DNA of 17,301 nt from Polyrhizophydium stewartii (Eukaryota > Chytridiomycota > Chytridiomycetes > Rhizophydiales), in contig JADGIZ010000272.1 in NCBI GenBank assembly GCA_027604665.1, positions 1 to 17,301 of the forward strand. Direction: 5' to 3'. The notes under the pieces are model-generated. The model was not told the origin of the DNA. It did no database searches and saw nothing but the letters and a program-made list of their open reading frames with translations. The translations under genes and the position numbers were made by a program. Shown here in pieces: positions 1 through 7,867 of the stretch (its first letter is position 1; each line of letters opens with the position of its first letter).

Positions 1-2619
1 TCGCCCGCCGTCCCGCCCGCGCAGCTGCACCAGCTGCAGTTGCACCAGCTGCAGCTGCACCAGCAGCTGCACCACGGCCAGCTCGCCCACTTGCACCCCG
101 CCGTGCACGGTGCGCACCATCACGGCCAGCTCAACCCCCACGCAGGCTCGCCGTCGGCCGCCGCCGCCGCCTTCGACCCCGCCGCCCTGGCCGCCGCCGG
201 CATCGAGCCCGCCCCGCTCGCCATGCACTCGCCGCTCGCCGCGCTGCCGCACCTCAACCACCATGCGCTCCAGCACCACCAGCACCAGCAGAGCGCACAG
301 GGCCTTGGCCTCGGCGTGCGCTTGAACGCCGGAAATGCGGCCGGCTTTGCCCACCCCGCCGCCGGCTTCGCCCACCCCGCCGCCTCGGCGGCAGGCCCGC
401 TGTCGCCGTCGCCCTACCACACGTCCATGTCGCCAGAGACCCCACTCTCCTCGACCATGCCCGCCGCCCTGCTGGCGGACGGCATGCCGCGCTTGCACCT
501 TGTGCACGGCTCCGCGTCCGTCGCGTCGCTGGCGTCGGCGTCGGCGCCGAGCCTGGCCCTGCCCGCCGCTGAGCCTGCCGTTCAGGCCGCGCTGCCCGCC
601 CCCGCTGCGCTGCCCATGCCGCTCGCAATGCCCATGCACCAGCAGCTGTCCGTGCACACCCAGATGCCCATGCACATGTCCGCCGCCGCCGCCGCCGCGC
701 CGCTGTCGGCCCCCGCTGTGCCCTCGCCCGCCTTCCAGCAGCTCCAGCAGCTCCATCAGCAGCAGCAGCAGCACCACCACCAGCATAACGGCAACGGGGC
801 ACAGGTCCACGGCGCCGCGTCATGGACCGCCGCCGGCCCGCTCTCCCAAATGATGCACCACCAGCCCATGCATCCCATGCACCCCATGCACCCGATGCAC
901 CCCATCCACCACGCCCCCCCGGGCACCGCGTCGCCCGCCGCCCTCTTTGGCGTATCGCCACACCAGCTGCGCATCAACACCGCAGCCCTTGCTCGCTCCG
1001 CCTCGGCGTCGGCCGCCTTTGACGACGACGCCCTCCCGTCCGCCGCCAGCGCCGGCCGCTCCAACGCCCTCGGCGCCTTTGACGCCGGCTGGGACACGGA
1101 CGCAACGGGCACCCCCGTCGACCCGGTCTTCCCCCACCTGTCGGACATCTCGGGCATCCATCCGTCCTGGAGCTCCTCCTCGCTCCACTCGGCCGCCTCC
1201 GCCGCTGGTCCCTTTGCCAACATCCGCCACCCAGGCTCCGCCGCCCCGGCCTTTGGCTTCTCGCCTTACGGCCAGTCGCCCATGTCGGTCCAGACCCACT
1301 TCTCGGCCGCCGCAGGCCCCAGCGCCCCGAACTCGGCCACAAGCTCGCCCAACCCCGTCTCGGCCCTGGCCAACGCATTCCCGGCCTTTGACTTTTTCGG
1401 CAACCACCAGCGCAGCATCTCGATGCCCATCTCGGGCTCCGTGTCCACGGCCGACATCCTTGGCTCGGCCCGCCCGCACGTGATGCAGCAAATGGGCTCG
1501 TCGCTGCCCCCGTCGCCGCTGGCGTCGCCCGCCGGCGCCGAGGCCGCTGCCTTCTTTGGCCCGCCGTCGGGCGCCGCCGCCGCGCAAGGCCACGGCCACG
1601 GCCAGGGCCAGGGCCAGATCCCATCAGTCGTCTCGGCCGTCCAGATGCAGGACGCTGCACCAAGCTCGGCGTCGGCCGCCGCTGCCGCCTTGGCAGCCGC
1701 CCAGCGCAAGCGTGGCCCGCTGCAGCGCTCGCTCTCCAAGCGCCGTAGGACCAACAGCGGCCTCGTCGCCGTGGCCGCAGCCAGCGATGCCCAGCTCGGC
1801 TCCGACGCTGGCGCCGACGCATCGGCTGCCGCCGCCGCAAACCAACTCCGCCCGCGCTCCATATCGCTTTCGTCGTCGTCGCCCTCGTCGAGGCCCACGC
1901 GTGCCATGCACGAGAGCGTCAATGCCGATGACGCCGACGGTGCCGATGATGCCGATGATGCCGACGATGCCGATGACGATGCCGAGTACGACAACTCGAC
2001 GCTTGATGCCGCCATGGACGACGAGTCGCTCTTGGCCGTGGCCGAAAAGACGTGCGGCGTGCCGACCTGCGGGCTCACCTTTGCGACCGTCGGCGAGCTG
2101 GTTGCGCACAAGCGCCAGGCCCACTCGCACGACCGGCCCTTCTCGTGTGGGACCTGCGGTGCCGGCTTCCACCGCAAGCACGATCTCTCGCGGCACATCC
2201 GCTCCATCCACAGCGAGGGCAAGGCGTTTCACTGCGCGCCGTGCAACCGCTCCTACGCCCGCTCGGACGCCCTCAAGCGGCACATCCTCTCGCAGGCGCA
2301 CAAGGTCACCATCGCCTCGCTCGGCAAGGGTGGGCTTAACGAGCAGGCCAAGGAGACGGTCCCCGCGGCGCTGGCCGCGCCGAGCGCCGCCGCATCTGCC
2401 TCGATCGCCCTCGCTGAGATTGCCTCGGCCAATACTGCCGCTGCCGCTGCTGCCGCCATTGTCCCTGCTGGTGCCCCGGCCGACGACGACGACGACGACG
2501 ATGTGGACGAAGATGACGACGACGACGACAACGACGACGAGTACGACGCTGCGCCTGAAGTCGCCTCGCACACGTTTGGACTGGCTTTCCAGCAGCCGTC
2601 AATGACGTTTACTGCGTGA
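1..2619 (+). CDS. C2H2 zinc-finger protein, probable transcription factor (5' partial)
   Basis: The frame is open from the first base, and the earliest in-window candidate starts are not convincing, so the true start probably lies to the left; 872 codons are visible. The first two thirds are low-complexity: His/Gln-rich, then Ala/Ser/Pro-rich, with short tandem repeats. A basic patch (KRRR, near base 1740) could be a nuclear signal, followed by an Asp/Ala repeat. Three C2H2 fingers occupy about 2053-2316: C-x4-C-x12-H-x4-H, C-x2-C-x12-H-x4-H and C-x2-C-x12-H-x5-H, joined by short linkers. The tail holds an Ala-rich stretch, then an Asp-rich acidic run that could act as an activation region. 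Tandem fingers of this type bind DNA in fungal regulators, and finger three (ARSDALKRH) resembles Crz1/Msn2-like fungal fingers. No specific orthologue or target can be named. It is convergent with the ICT1-type gene. Confidence 0.85.
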   Translation, partial: SPAVPPAQLHQLQLHQLQLHQQLHHGQLAHLHPAVHGAHHHGQLNPHAGSPSAAAAAFDPAALAAAGIEPAPLAMHSPLAALPHLNHHALQHHQHQQSAQGLGLGVRLNAGNAAGFAHPAAGFAHPAASAAGPLSPSPYHTSMSPETPLSSTMPAALLADGMPRLHLVHGSASVASLASASAPSLALPAAEPAVQAALPAPAALPMPLAMPMHQQLSVHTQMPMHMSAAAAAAPLSAPAVPSPAFQQLQQLHQQQQQHHHQHNGNGAQVHGAASWTAAGPLSQMMHHQPMHPMHPMHPMHPIHHAPPGTASPAALFGVSPHQLRINTAALARSASASAAFDDDALPSAASAGRSNALGAFDAGWDTDATGTPVDPVFPHLSDISGIHPSWSSSSLHSAASAAGPFANIRHPGSAAPAFGFSPYGQSPMSVQTHFSAAAGPSAPNSATSSPNPVSALANAFPAFDFFGNHQRSISMPISGSVSTADILGSARPHVMQQMGSSLPPSPLASPAGAEAAAFFGPPSGAAAAQGHGHGQGQGQIPSVVSAVQMQDAAPSSASAAAAALAAAQRKRGPLQRSLSKRRRTNSGLVAVAAASDAQLGSDAGADASAAAAANQLRPRSISLSSSSPSSRPTRAMHESVNADDADGADDADDADDADDDAEYDNSTLDAAMDDESLLAVAEKTCGVPTCGLTFATVGELVAHKRQAHSHDRPFSCGTCGAGFHRKHDLSRHIRSIHSEGKAFHCAPCNRSYARSDALKRHILSQAHKVTIASLGKGGLNEQAKETVPAALAAPSAAASASIALAEIASANTAAAAAAAIVPAGAPADDDDDDDVDEDDDDDDNDDEYDAAPEVASHTFGLAFQQPSMTFTA
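346..387 (+). repeat. Tandem duplication coding GFAHPAA
   Basis: Two adjacent, nearly identical 21-base units encode Gly-Phe-Ala-His-Pro-Ala-Ala twice in the zinc-finger protein. This is an in-frame duplication in a low-complexity region. Confidence 0.75.
865..909 (+). repeat. Five-unit 9-bp tandem repeat coding Pro-Met-His
   Basis: Five consecutive 9-base units, four close to CCCATGCAC and the last giving Pro-Ile-His, lie inside the zinc-finger gene. They encode a Pro-Met-His ladder within a His/Gln-rich region. Copy number could vary between strains without breaking the frame. Confidence 0.85.
2053..2321 (+). other. Three tandem C2H2 zinc fingers
   Basis: The Cys/His ligands are all present. 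Finger one has a four-residue Cys-Cys gap; fingers two and three have the usual two-residue gap; finger three has five residues between its histidines. This is the only clearly folded region of the host protein and the part most likely to contact DNA. Confidence 0.9.
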
Positions 2620-3032
2620 TCTCTCGACTCTCAACAGACTTTGGACCCCTCTGTCCCCAGTACAAAGACCACACAAACACACACGAACACACACTTACAC
2701 ACGCAGAGCGAGAGAGAAACACAGTCAAGCATGGCGGCCTTCCAAATCTCCTTTGATTCCCACCTCCCGTCCTCTCAACCCCCCCACCTCCAACACAGCC
2801 GGCTCTGTGCGTTGGCGTCTTCTCGCAAACCTAGGATCGGCTCAGCCGTGCTGACCAGCTCTGTCTCTTTTCTTTCAACCACCACCGCCTACCTTCCGCC
2901 ACCTACCGCCTTCCGCTATCTCTCATCTCGATTGCCTGCTTTGCGTGTTGCTTTTCGGCATACGCAACGCTGGTTGCCACACACACACACACACACACAC
3001 ACACCGGCCCGCCGCTCTCTCAAGCTTCATTC
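2620..3032. other. Convergent intergenic spacer with degenerate CA repeats
   Basis: This spacer lies between the 3' ends of the zinc-finger gene (+) and the ICT1-type gene (-). It holds a degenerate CA-rich stretch at about 2668-2704, pyrimidine-rich sequence, and a perfect CA run near its right end. Open frames across it translate to repetitive Ser/Pro/Thr/Arg sequence with no recognisable domain. No RNA gene or terminator hairpin was seen. Confidence 0.6.
2978..3004 (+). repeat. (CA)n microsatellite
   Basis: An uninterrupted CA dinucleotide run of about 13 units, just downstream of the stop codon of the minus-strand ICT1-type gene (read as TG on that strand). Confidence 0.95.
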
Positions 3033-4018
3033 TCACCTGTCATCGCCGCCCCCGCGCCGCCGCGCCGCCTTGGTCGCCGACCGCCGCTGCTTGTCGCGCT
3101 GCCGCCGCTGCGCCTCGGCCGTCTTGCTGCCATCGCACGCCCCGCTCGTCAGTTCCGCCCGCCCCCGCTCCCGCTCCAACCCCGCAGATCCCGCACTCAC
3201 TACTCCGCCACCCGCGCAACCGTCTCCGCCGACGGGCCCTCGGGCACAACCGCCGCCTCCGCAATCAGCGCGTGCAGCTTGCCCAGGCAGTCGTCGTGGT
3301 TCTGCGCCTGCGTGCGGAACCGGTCAGACACCACCTGCAGCTCGCCGCGCTTGTTGATCTTGCTTGCTTGCTGCCGAAATCCCGCATGCCGAGCCGTCAG
3401 CCCCCTGCCCGCACGCTGGTCCCGGCCCGCCGGCTCCCTGGCAACCTCGCCCGATTCCGCGCTCCCACCTGAGCCTCCAGCTTGGCCCGCACGTGCGCGG
3501 GGATCCAGTGCGCGTCCGCGAGCGTCAGGCGCATGTCCACCTTGGTGCTGACTGCGTGCATCTCGTCAGCCGACCGGCCGTCCCCCCCCCCCATTGCCTT
3601 TGAAGCCCTCGACCCATCGAACGCACCTTTGTTGACGTTCTGGCCGCCCGGCCCGCTGCTGCGCGAGTACTGCACAACCAGATCCGCTGCCCGTCCGATG
3701 CCGCGCCGTCAGCACAGCGCGATCGCACGCCCAGGCGTGCGCCGACCACCGCGACCACCGCGACCACCGCGACCACCGCAGCAGACCTTTTGGGATGCTG
3801 TCGACAGTGAAGCTTCGGAGGAACGCCTTGGATATCGCGAGCTCGTCGCCGCCGCGGCCGCCGCCCCACGTGCTCATGGCGCCCGCGGGCCATGCCGCCC
3901 GCCCAGCGCTATGCGCCTGCGCCGCCGCCCCACGCCGCGCCGCCGCGCCAAGCCCCCGCGGACGCCAGACTGTCGCCAGCGCACGGCACGCCGTTTGCAT
4001 CTCGATTTCTAATCGCAT
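3033..4018 (-). CDS. ICT1: ICT1-type mitochondrial peptidyl-tRNA hydrolase (five exons)
   Basis: Codon-independent release factor of the ICT1/YaeJ family, which hydrolyses peptidyl-tRNA on stalled mitochondrial ribosomes. Exons on the minus strand: 4018-3787, 3686-3627, 3551-3469, 3358-3201 and 3126-3033; introns are 100, 75, 110 and 74 nt, and the joined frame gives 208 residues. The diagnostic run SRSSGPGGQNVNK contains the catalytic GGQ. After it come VSTKVDMR, the helical INKRGELQ region and a basic C-terminal tail (RRQRDKQRRSATKAARR) that in the family contacts the ribosome. The full tail with that basic helix separates it from the C12orf65/Rso55 relatives. The first in-frame ATG is at 4018. 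An ATG at 4000 gives an N-terminus rich in Arg/Ala and free of acidic residues, a better mitochondrial presequence, so either start is possible. It is divergent from CSN2. Confidence 0.88.
3743..3778 (-). repeat. Four 9-bp tandem repeats inside ICT1 intron 1
   Basis: Four copies of a 9-base unit (CGACCACCG on the plus strand) sit directly after the 5' splice site of the first ICT1 intron (3687-3786). In the unspliced frame they would read as Arg-Trp-Ser repeats, but the family's conserved sequence resumes only at 3686, so they are placed in the intron. Confidence 0.8.
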
Positions 4019-4516
4019 CAATCAGAAAATCGGCCTCGGGTGCCCGATCAGCACACCGAAACTCACTATTTCAATTAAAAAACTTTGAATGGTACCGATC
4101 CAGCAGTCCCGGTGGACTGCACCTGTTCGAATTGGTCGGGGGTCTGGCACCTGTGGTTTCCTTGCCGTGGCAAAGGAGTGCACAGCAGCTGCTGCACATC
4201 ATGCTTGAGAGTGTTGGCGACGGCGCAAGTACGGCGGGCCGTCTTGTCTTGCCGCAGGGTTGCCTTTTGGGGTGGCCAGCTGCGTTCATTGAAGAGGTAA
4301 CGTCCTCCGGTCCCCTCAAACGAATTTCGTTCTTGCTTCTTATCTCGCTCTCGCGACGAGCAAAAGTGCGCTGCCGCTCCCCACCCGACCCCCGGCGCGC
4401 CGTGCCGCGCCTCGTCCCCGCCGCACCGTGCACGGCCCCCCCGCGACCTGCGCCGGCGCCTGTGCCGCTCTCGGCCGCCCCTCTGCAGCGTGCGCTGACG
4501 CCCGCGCGCCGCAGCC
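4019..4516. promoter_or_regulatory. Divergent upstream region of ICT1 and CSN2
   Basis: About 500 bases separate the ICT1 start (leftward) from the CSN2 start (rightward), so promoters for both should lie here. An AT-rich patch at about 4051-4090 stands out from the GC-rich background. An ATTGG at 4131-4135 is a CCAAT box on the minus strand. A TCTCGCGA palindrome-like sequence lies near 4350. None can be shown to be functional from sequence alone, and no open frame here looks like a gene. Confidence 0.4.
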
Positions 4517-6385
4517 ATGTCCGACTTCGAGGATGACTTCATGGTCGAGGACGAGGAGGAGGACTTTGGCTTCGACTACGAGGAGAGCGGCGGCGAGGAC
4601 GACGAGGACACCCACGTCGACCTCGAGAACAAGTACTACAGCGCCAAGGGTGCGTCTCGCCGTCCGCCGCACCCGCCTCGGCCCTGTGCACGCCGCAACC
4701 CGCGAGGCCCCTGCCGTCGCAGACATCCCAGCCACCGTCGCCGACCCCCTCCCCCGCCGACGCACCCGCTCTCGGCCGCCGCTGCCCACGCCGGCGGCGG
4801 GGCTGCGGCCGCACCCAGCCTGCGACCTCGGCCGCACCGCTGCCTGCCCGCCGCCAGGCCCCGCTGCCGCGCGCGACCCCGGCGCCAGCAATCTCGCGCT
4901 GCGCCATGATCCCGGCCACTGCCCACGCCCGGTCCCACGCCTGCCGGGACGCCGAGGCGCTGCCGCCGCCCGGACGCCGCCCCCACGCCGTCGGACCTGC
5001 CTGCCTGATCGCTGACACCACGACGTCGATCCCGCAGGCCTGAAGGAGGACTCGCCAAAGGCCGCGCTCAAGGAGTTCCGCGCCGTCGTCGACGCCGAGA
5101 CCGACAAGGGCGACTGGTGTGCCCCCCCCCACCGCCCGGCATCGGGCATCTCCCGCAGCAGCACCCGCGACGCCCCGCGGGACCTGCTGCAGACGGCGTT
5201 GCAGGTCGCAACAGATCGCTGACGACGAGTCCGCCGACGCAGGGGCTTCAAGGCGCTCAAGCAGATCGTCAAGCTCAGCTTCAAGCTCGGCGACTATCCA
5301 TCGGCATGTGCACCGCACTGGCTGCCCCGTCGCCGCAGCCCACATGCTGACGCCCCTCGTCGCTGCGGCGAACCCGGCCCCCCGCAGACCCTCAGCCACT
5401 ACAAGGAGATGCTCACGTACACCCGCTCTGCCGTCACCCGCAACTACAGCGAGAAGAGCATCAACAACATCCTCGACTTTGTGTCCGGCTCCCAGGACAT
5501 GGTCTTCCTCGAGGACTTTTACTCCATCACCCTGGCAGACCTCGAAGAGTCCAAGAACGACGCAAGTCCCGCTGTGCCCACCGAGCGCTGTGACCCCGCA
5601 ACCACTGACACGATCCGCTCGCGACGCCTTGCAGCGCCTCTGGGTCAAGACCAACCTCAAGCTCGCGAAGCTCTGGCTTGACCGCCGCGAGTACGGCCGC
5701 ATGACCAAGGTGCGCCGCGGCCCTCGTCTCGTCAACGGCGCGACTCTGGCTGGGCAAGATCGCGCTGACCGGCTGCCCGCTCGCAGATCACACGCCAGCT
5801 CCACCTCTCTTGCCAGAACGACGACGGCACGGACGACCAGCGCAAGGGCACGCTGCTTCTGGAGATCTTTGCCCTCGAGATCCAGATGTACACCGAGACA
5901 AAGAACAACAAGAAGCTCAAGGTGCGTGTCTGCATCCTACTGTCCGCTTTCCGTCCGCATAATGTCTCTGCGGCTGACATGCTTGCTGCTGCCGCCGCTG
6001 CTGCCGTGAACACGCCCTTTTGCGTGACAGTCGGTCTATCAGCAGTGCTTGAACGTCAAGTCTGCCATCTCGCACCCGCGCATCATGGGTGCGTGCTCCT
6101 GACCGGCGTGTATGTATCTCGCCGCACCTGCGCCAGCCAGCGCTGACGCTGCGCTCCCGCAGGCGTGATCCGCGAGTGCGGCGGCAAGATGCACATGGGC
6201 GAGGGTGAGTTGGCCTGTGCTTAGAGTAGTCTCTGCCGGCGATGGCCGATTGTCCCCAGCTGACGTGCCGGTTTGCACACACAGCCGAGTGGGAAAAGTC
6301 GCAGACGGACTTTTTCGAGGCCTTCAAGAGCTACGACGAGGCGGGCAGCCCGCAGCGCATCCAGTGTCTCAAGTGCGTCTGGTGA
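4517..6385 (+). CDS. CSN2: COP9 signalosome subunit 2, lacking the C-terminal PCI half
   Basis: CSN2 is a scaffold subunit of the COP9 signalosome, which removes NEDD8 from cullins. Exons: 4517-4649, 5038-5116, 5243-5303, 5388-5561, 5635-5709, 5787-5921, 6031-6088, 6163-6204 and 6285-6372; all join in frame. The acidic N-terminus ([16 protein letters not shown]), [46 protein letters not shown] and [12 protein letters not shown] are unmistakable family landmarks. Known CSN2 proteins are about 440 residues or more and continue with YLVLANML and the PCI/winged-helix domain. Here 281 codons are followed by a 5' splice site (GTGCGT at 6373) for which no following CSN2 exon is found. Read through, the frame stops at TGA 6383-6385. 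The coding part shows no frameshift or internal stop, so recent truncation or an assembly join at the adjacent microsatellites are both possible. Introns 3 and 4 appear to be GC-AG. Confidence 0.85.
4650..5037 (+). other. CSN2 intron 1 (388 nt)
   Basis: A GTGCGT donor and a CCCGCAG acceptor preceded by GCTGAC restore the family sequence across the join (SAKG-LKED). At 388 nt it is far longer than the other introns in the window (50-137 nt). It is very GC- and C-rich, and I see no further exon or RNA gene in it. Confidence 0.75.
5304..5387 (+). other. CSN2 intron 3, GC-AG type, 84 nt and stop-free
   Basis: The exon reading FKLGDYPS ends at 5303 and the family sequence resumes at 5388 (TLSHYKEML), matching CSN2 spacing residue for residue. 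The intron would begin GCATGT and end CCCGCAG, with CTGAC inside. The only nearby GT (5309) gives the wrong phase. The intron is a multiple of three with no stop, so retention would insert 28 residues in frame. Confidence 0.7.
5562..5634 (+). other. CSN2 intron 4, GC-AG type, 73 nt
   Basis: Exon four ends ESKND at 5561 and exon five starts RLWVKTN at 5635, as in other CSN2 proteins. The donor is GCAAGT, the classic GC-type 5' site, and the acceptor is TTGCAG with CTGACA upstream. Using the GT inside GCAAGT would shift the frame. Confidence 0.8.
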
Positions 6386-6429
6386 CGTTGATGGAGCGTG
6401 CTGACAGGCATAACGGCTGACCAGCTTGT

Positions 6430-6458
<29 letters not shown>
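6430..6458 (+). repeat. (CA)n microsatellite
   Basis: An uninterrupted CA run of about 14 units, starting less than 60 bases after the unpaired CSN2 5' splice site. Confidence 0.95.
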
Positions 6459-6460
<2 letters not shown>

Positions 6461-6518
6461 GCACACAACCACTTTGTTTTTTCTCTCTCTCCCACTTGCA
6501 AAACGCACTCAGACTCTT

Positions 6519-6537
6519 TCTCTCTCTCTCTCTCTCT
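6519..6537 (+). repeat. (TC)n microsatellite
   Basis: A TC dinucleotide run of about nine units, within a longer pyrimidine-rich stretch (about 6475-6540). Confidence 0.9.
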
Positions 6538-6781
6538 ATCTTAGACTCTTGAGCAAACAACTGCTGCTTTTGATTTTCCTTATCAGCGAGGTGCTTGGTG
6601 CTGTTCCACGTTCCTGCTTGGATGCCGGAACAGCATCGTGTCCTTTTGTGCAATGCCCTCGTCAACTGTTGCAGGGCTTGTTTTTTGGTCGAGGCCGATG
6701 CGACTTCGCGCTCGAGGGAGACGTTTCCGATCTCTGCCCGCCGGACCGGAACACACCAAGCACGGAGGCGGTGCGTTGAGG

Positions 6782-7801
6782 ATGCTCTCGGCCGCACGGG
6801 CAGCGCGGCCCGCGGGCGTCGCAGCACGAGGCGCAGCGGGGGCGTCCGTCTGCATGTGCGGTGGCCCGGCTGCCACGGCTGCTGCTGCTGCTGCTGCCGC
6901 CGCCGCCGCCCTGGCACGCGCGCGCCACGCCTCGACATCGTCGTCGTCGTCGTCGTCGAGGCCGTTCTGCCCGTACTCTGAGCTCGGCATCTCGCGCGGG
7001 TGCTCGGCGCGCGAGGTCAAGAAGGCGTACCTGCGCAAGGTGTTTGAGCTGCATCCGGACCGGCAGGCCGCCGCCGCGCACAAGGCCGCGGCCGCCGCGG
7101 GGACGACCAGCAGCAGGGGACGCGGCGGAGGCGCGCACAAGGACGAGGCCGCCGCCAAGGAGGCCTTCCTCCGGGTCGTCAAGGCGTACGAGATCCTCGG
7201 TGACGATGCCTCGCGCAGGCGGTACGATGCAGACGTGTCGAGCGGGCGTGCGTCCGCGACCGACTCTCCGTGGTCCTACGGGGGTGCTGGTGCTGGTGCT
7301 GGTGGTGCATCGTACAGCGACGCAAGCTACAACCAGCGGTACCAGGACTATCTGCGGCACCGGCGCCGCCCGAGCGCATGGCGCGGCGAAGAGTTTGCGT
7401 ACGCGGACCCGCTGTTTGACGGCTACGCCGAGGCCGTGCGGCGCAACACGGGGCCGATCTACATGAGCAACGGCCGCATGGCGCTGCTTGTGGGTCTTGT
7501 TGCCTGCGCGCTCGGGTCGGCAGTGTTTGCGTTCCGGTTCTTGACGTGGGATCCGAGCCTGTACGAGGGCGGCGAGGGCAAACAGGACGCGCTGAGGGAC
7601 TACTATGAGCGCGTGGTGCTCAGGGCCAAGACACGCACCGCCGAGGAGCACTTTGAGCAGCTGCGGGCTGCGCAGATCCGTCGTGCTCGGGAGGGAAGCG
7701 GTGTTGCGGTGCCGCCACCGCGCACGCCCGCGACGCCTGTCGAGCATCGCGCCGTCGACACCGACGCAGAGCCCGCGAGCGTTCCGACCGCAGCGCCGTG
7801 A
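6782..7801 (+). CDS. J-domain (Hsp40/DnaJ) protein, probably mitochondrial, one membrane segment
   Basis: J-proteins stimulate the ATPase of Hsp70 through a conserved HPD loop. From ATG 6782 the protein has 339 residues. An Arg/Ala-rich N-terminus free of acidic residues suggests mitochondrial import. Poly-Ala and poly-Ser runs (from repeated GCT/GCC and TCG codons) follow. The J domain spans about residues 62-150: YSELGISRGCSAREVKKAY, HPD at 91-93, then AFLRVVKAYEILGDDASRRRYD. An insertion of about 25 Ala/Gly/Ser-rich residues lies between the HPD helix and the third helix. A hydrophobic segment at about 233-254 is a likely transmembrane helix, followed by a charged tail. The architecture recalls fungal membrane-bound mitochondrial J-proteins, but no exact orthologue is claimed. 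In-frame ATGs at 6653 and 6695 could extend it; 6782 is preferred for its presequence. No intron is needed. Confidence 0.85.
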   Translation: MLSAARAARPAGVAARGAAGASVCMCGGPAATAAAAAAAAAAALARARHASTSSSSSSSRPFCPYSELGISRGCSAREVKKAYLRKVFELHPDRQAAAAHKAAAAAGTTSSRGRGGGAHKDEAAAKEAFLRVVKAYEILGDDASRRRYDADVSSGRASATDSPWSYGGAGAGAGGASYSDASYNQRYQDYLRHRRRPSAWRGEEFAYADPLFDGYAEAVRRNTGPIYMSNGRMALLVGLVACALGSAVFAFRFLTWDPSLYEGGEGKQDALRDYYERVVLRAKTRTAEEHFEQLRAAQIRRAREGSGVAVPPPRTPATPVEHRAVDTDAEPASVPTAAP

Positions 7802-7867
7802 GCCGCGGCGGTGCATTCTCCATCCACGCCCCGGCCCGACCCCCAGTTCATCCAGGATGGATTGGGA

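Larger units (their letters stand above)
6386..6781. other. Microsatellite-rich spacer between truncated CSN2 and the J-protein gene
   Basis: This stretch follows the last identifiable CSN2 exon. It holds a CA run (6430-6458), pyrimidine-rich sequence and a TC run (6519-6537). I read all three forward frames for the missing CSN2 exons (YLVLANML onward) and found none. The right part presumably holds the J-protein promoter and 5' leader; in-frame upstream ATGs at 6653 and 6695 are noted under that gene. Confidence 0.6.

Noticed and set aside
254..2222. Several long minus-strand frames opposite the zinc-finger gene
   Set aside because: Antisense shadows; only the plus strand shows structured C2H2 motifs, and the opposite translations are Arg/Gly or Ser/Ala-rich.
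2641..3357. 238-codon plus-strand open frame
   Set aside because: It crosses CA microsatellites and runs antisense through real ICT1 exons; composition is repetitive and it has no ATG at its start.
4119..4140. GTTCGAA resembling a tRNA B box / T-loop
   Set aside because: The flanking five-base arms do not pair (ACCTG versus TGGTC) and no acceptor stem or D-arm could be drawn around it.
4560..4620. Asp/Glu-rich run as a separate acidic small protein
   Set aside because: It is the known acidic N-terminus of CSN2, continuous with the family sequence in the next exon.
6426..6779. 117-codon plus-strand frame as a possible last CSN2 exon
   Set aside because: It begins in His-Thr repeats from the CA run and continues as sequence with no likeness to the CSN2 PCI domain.
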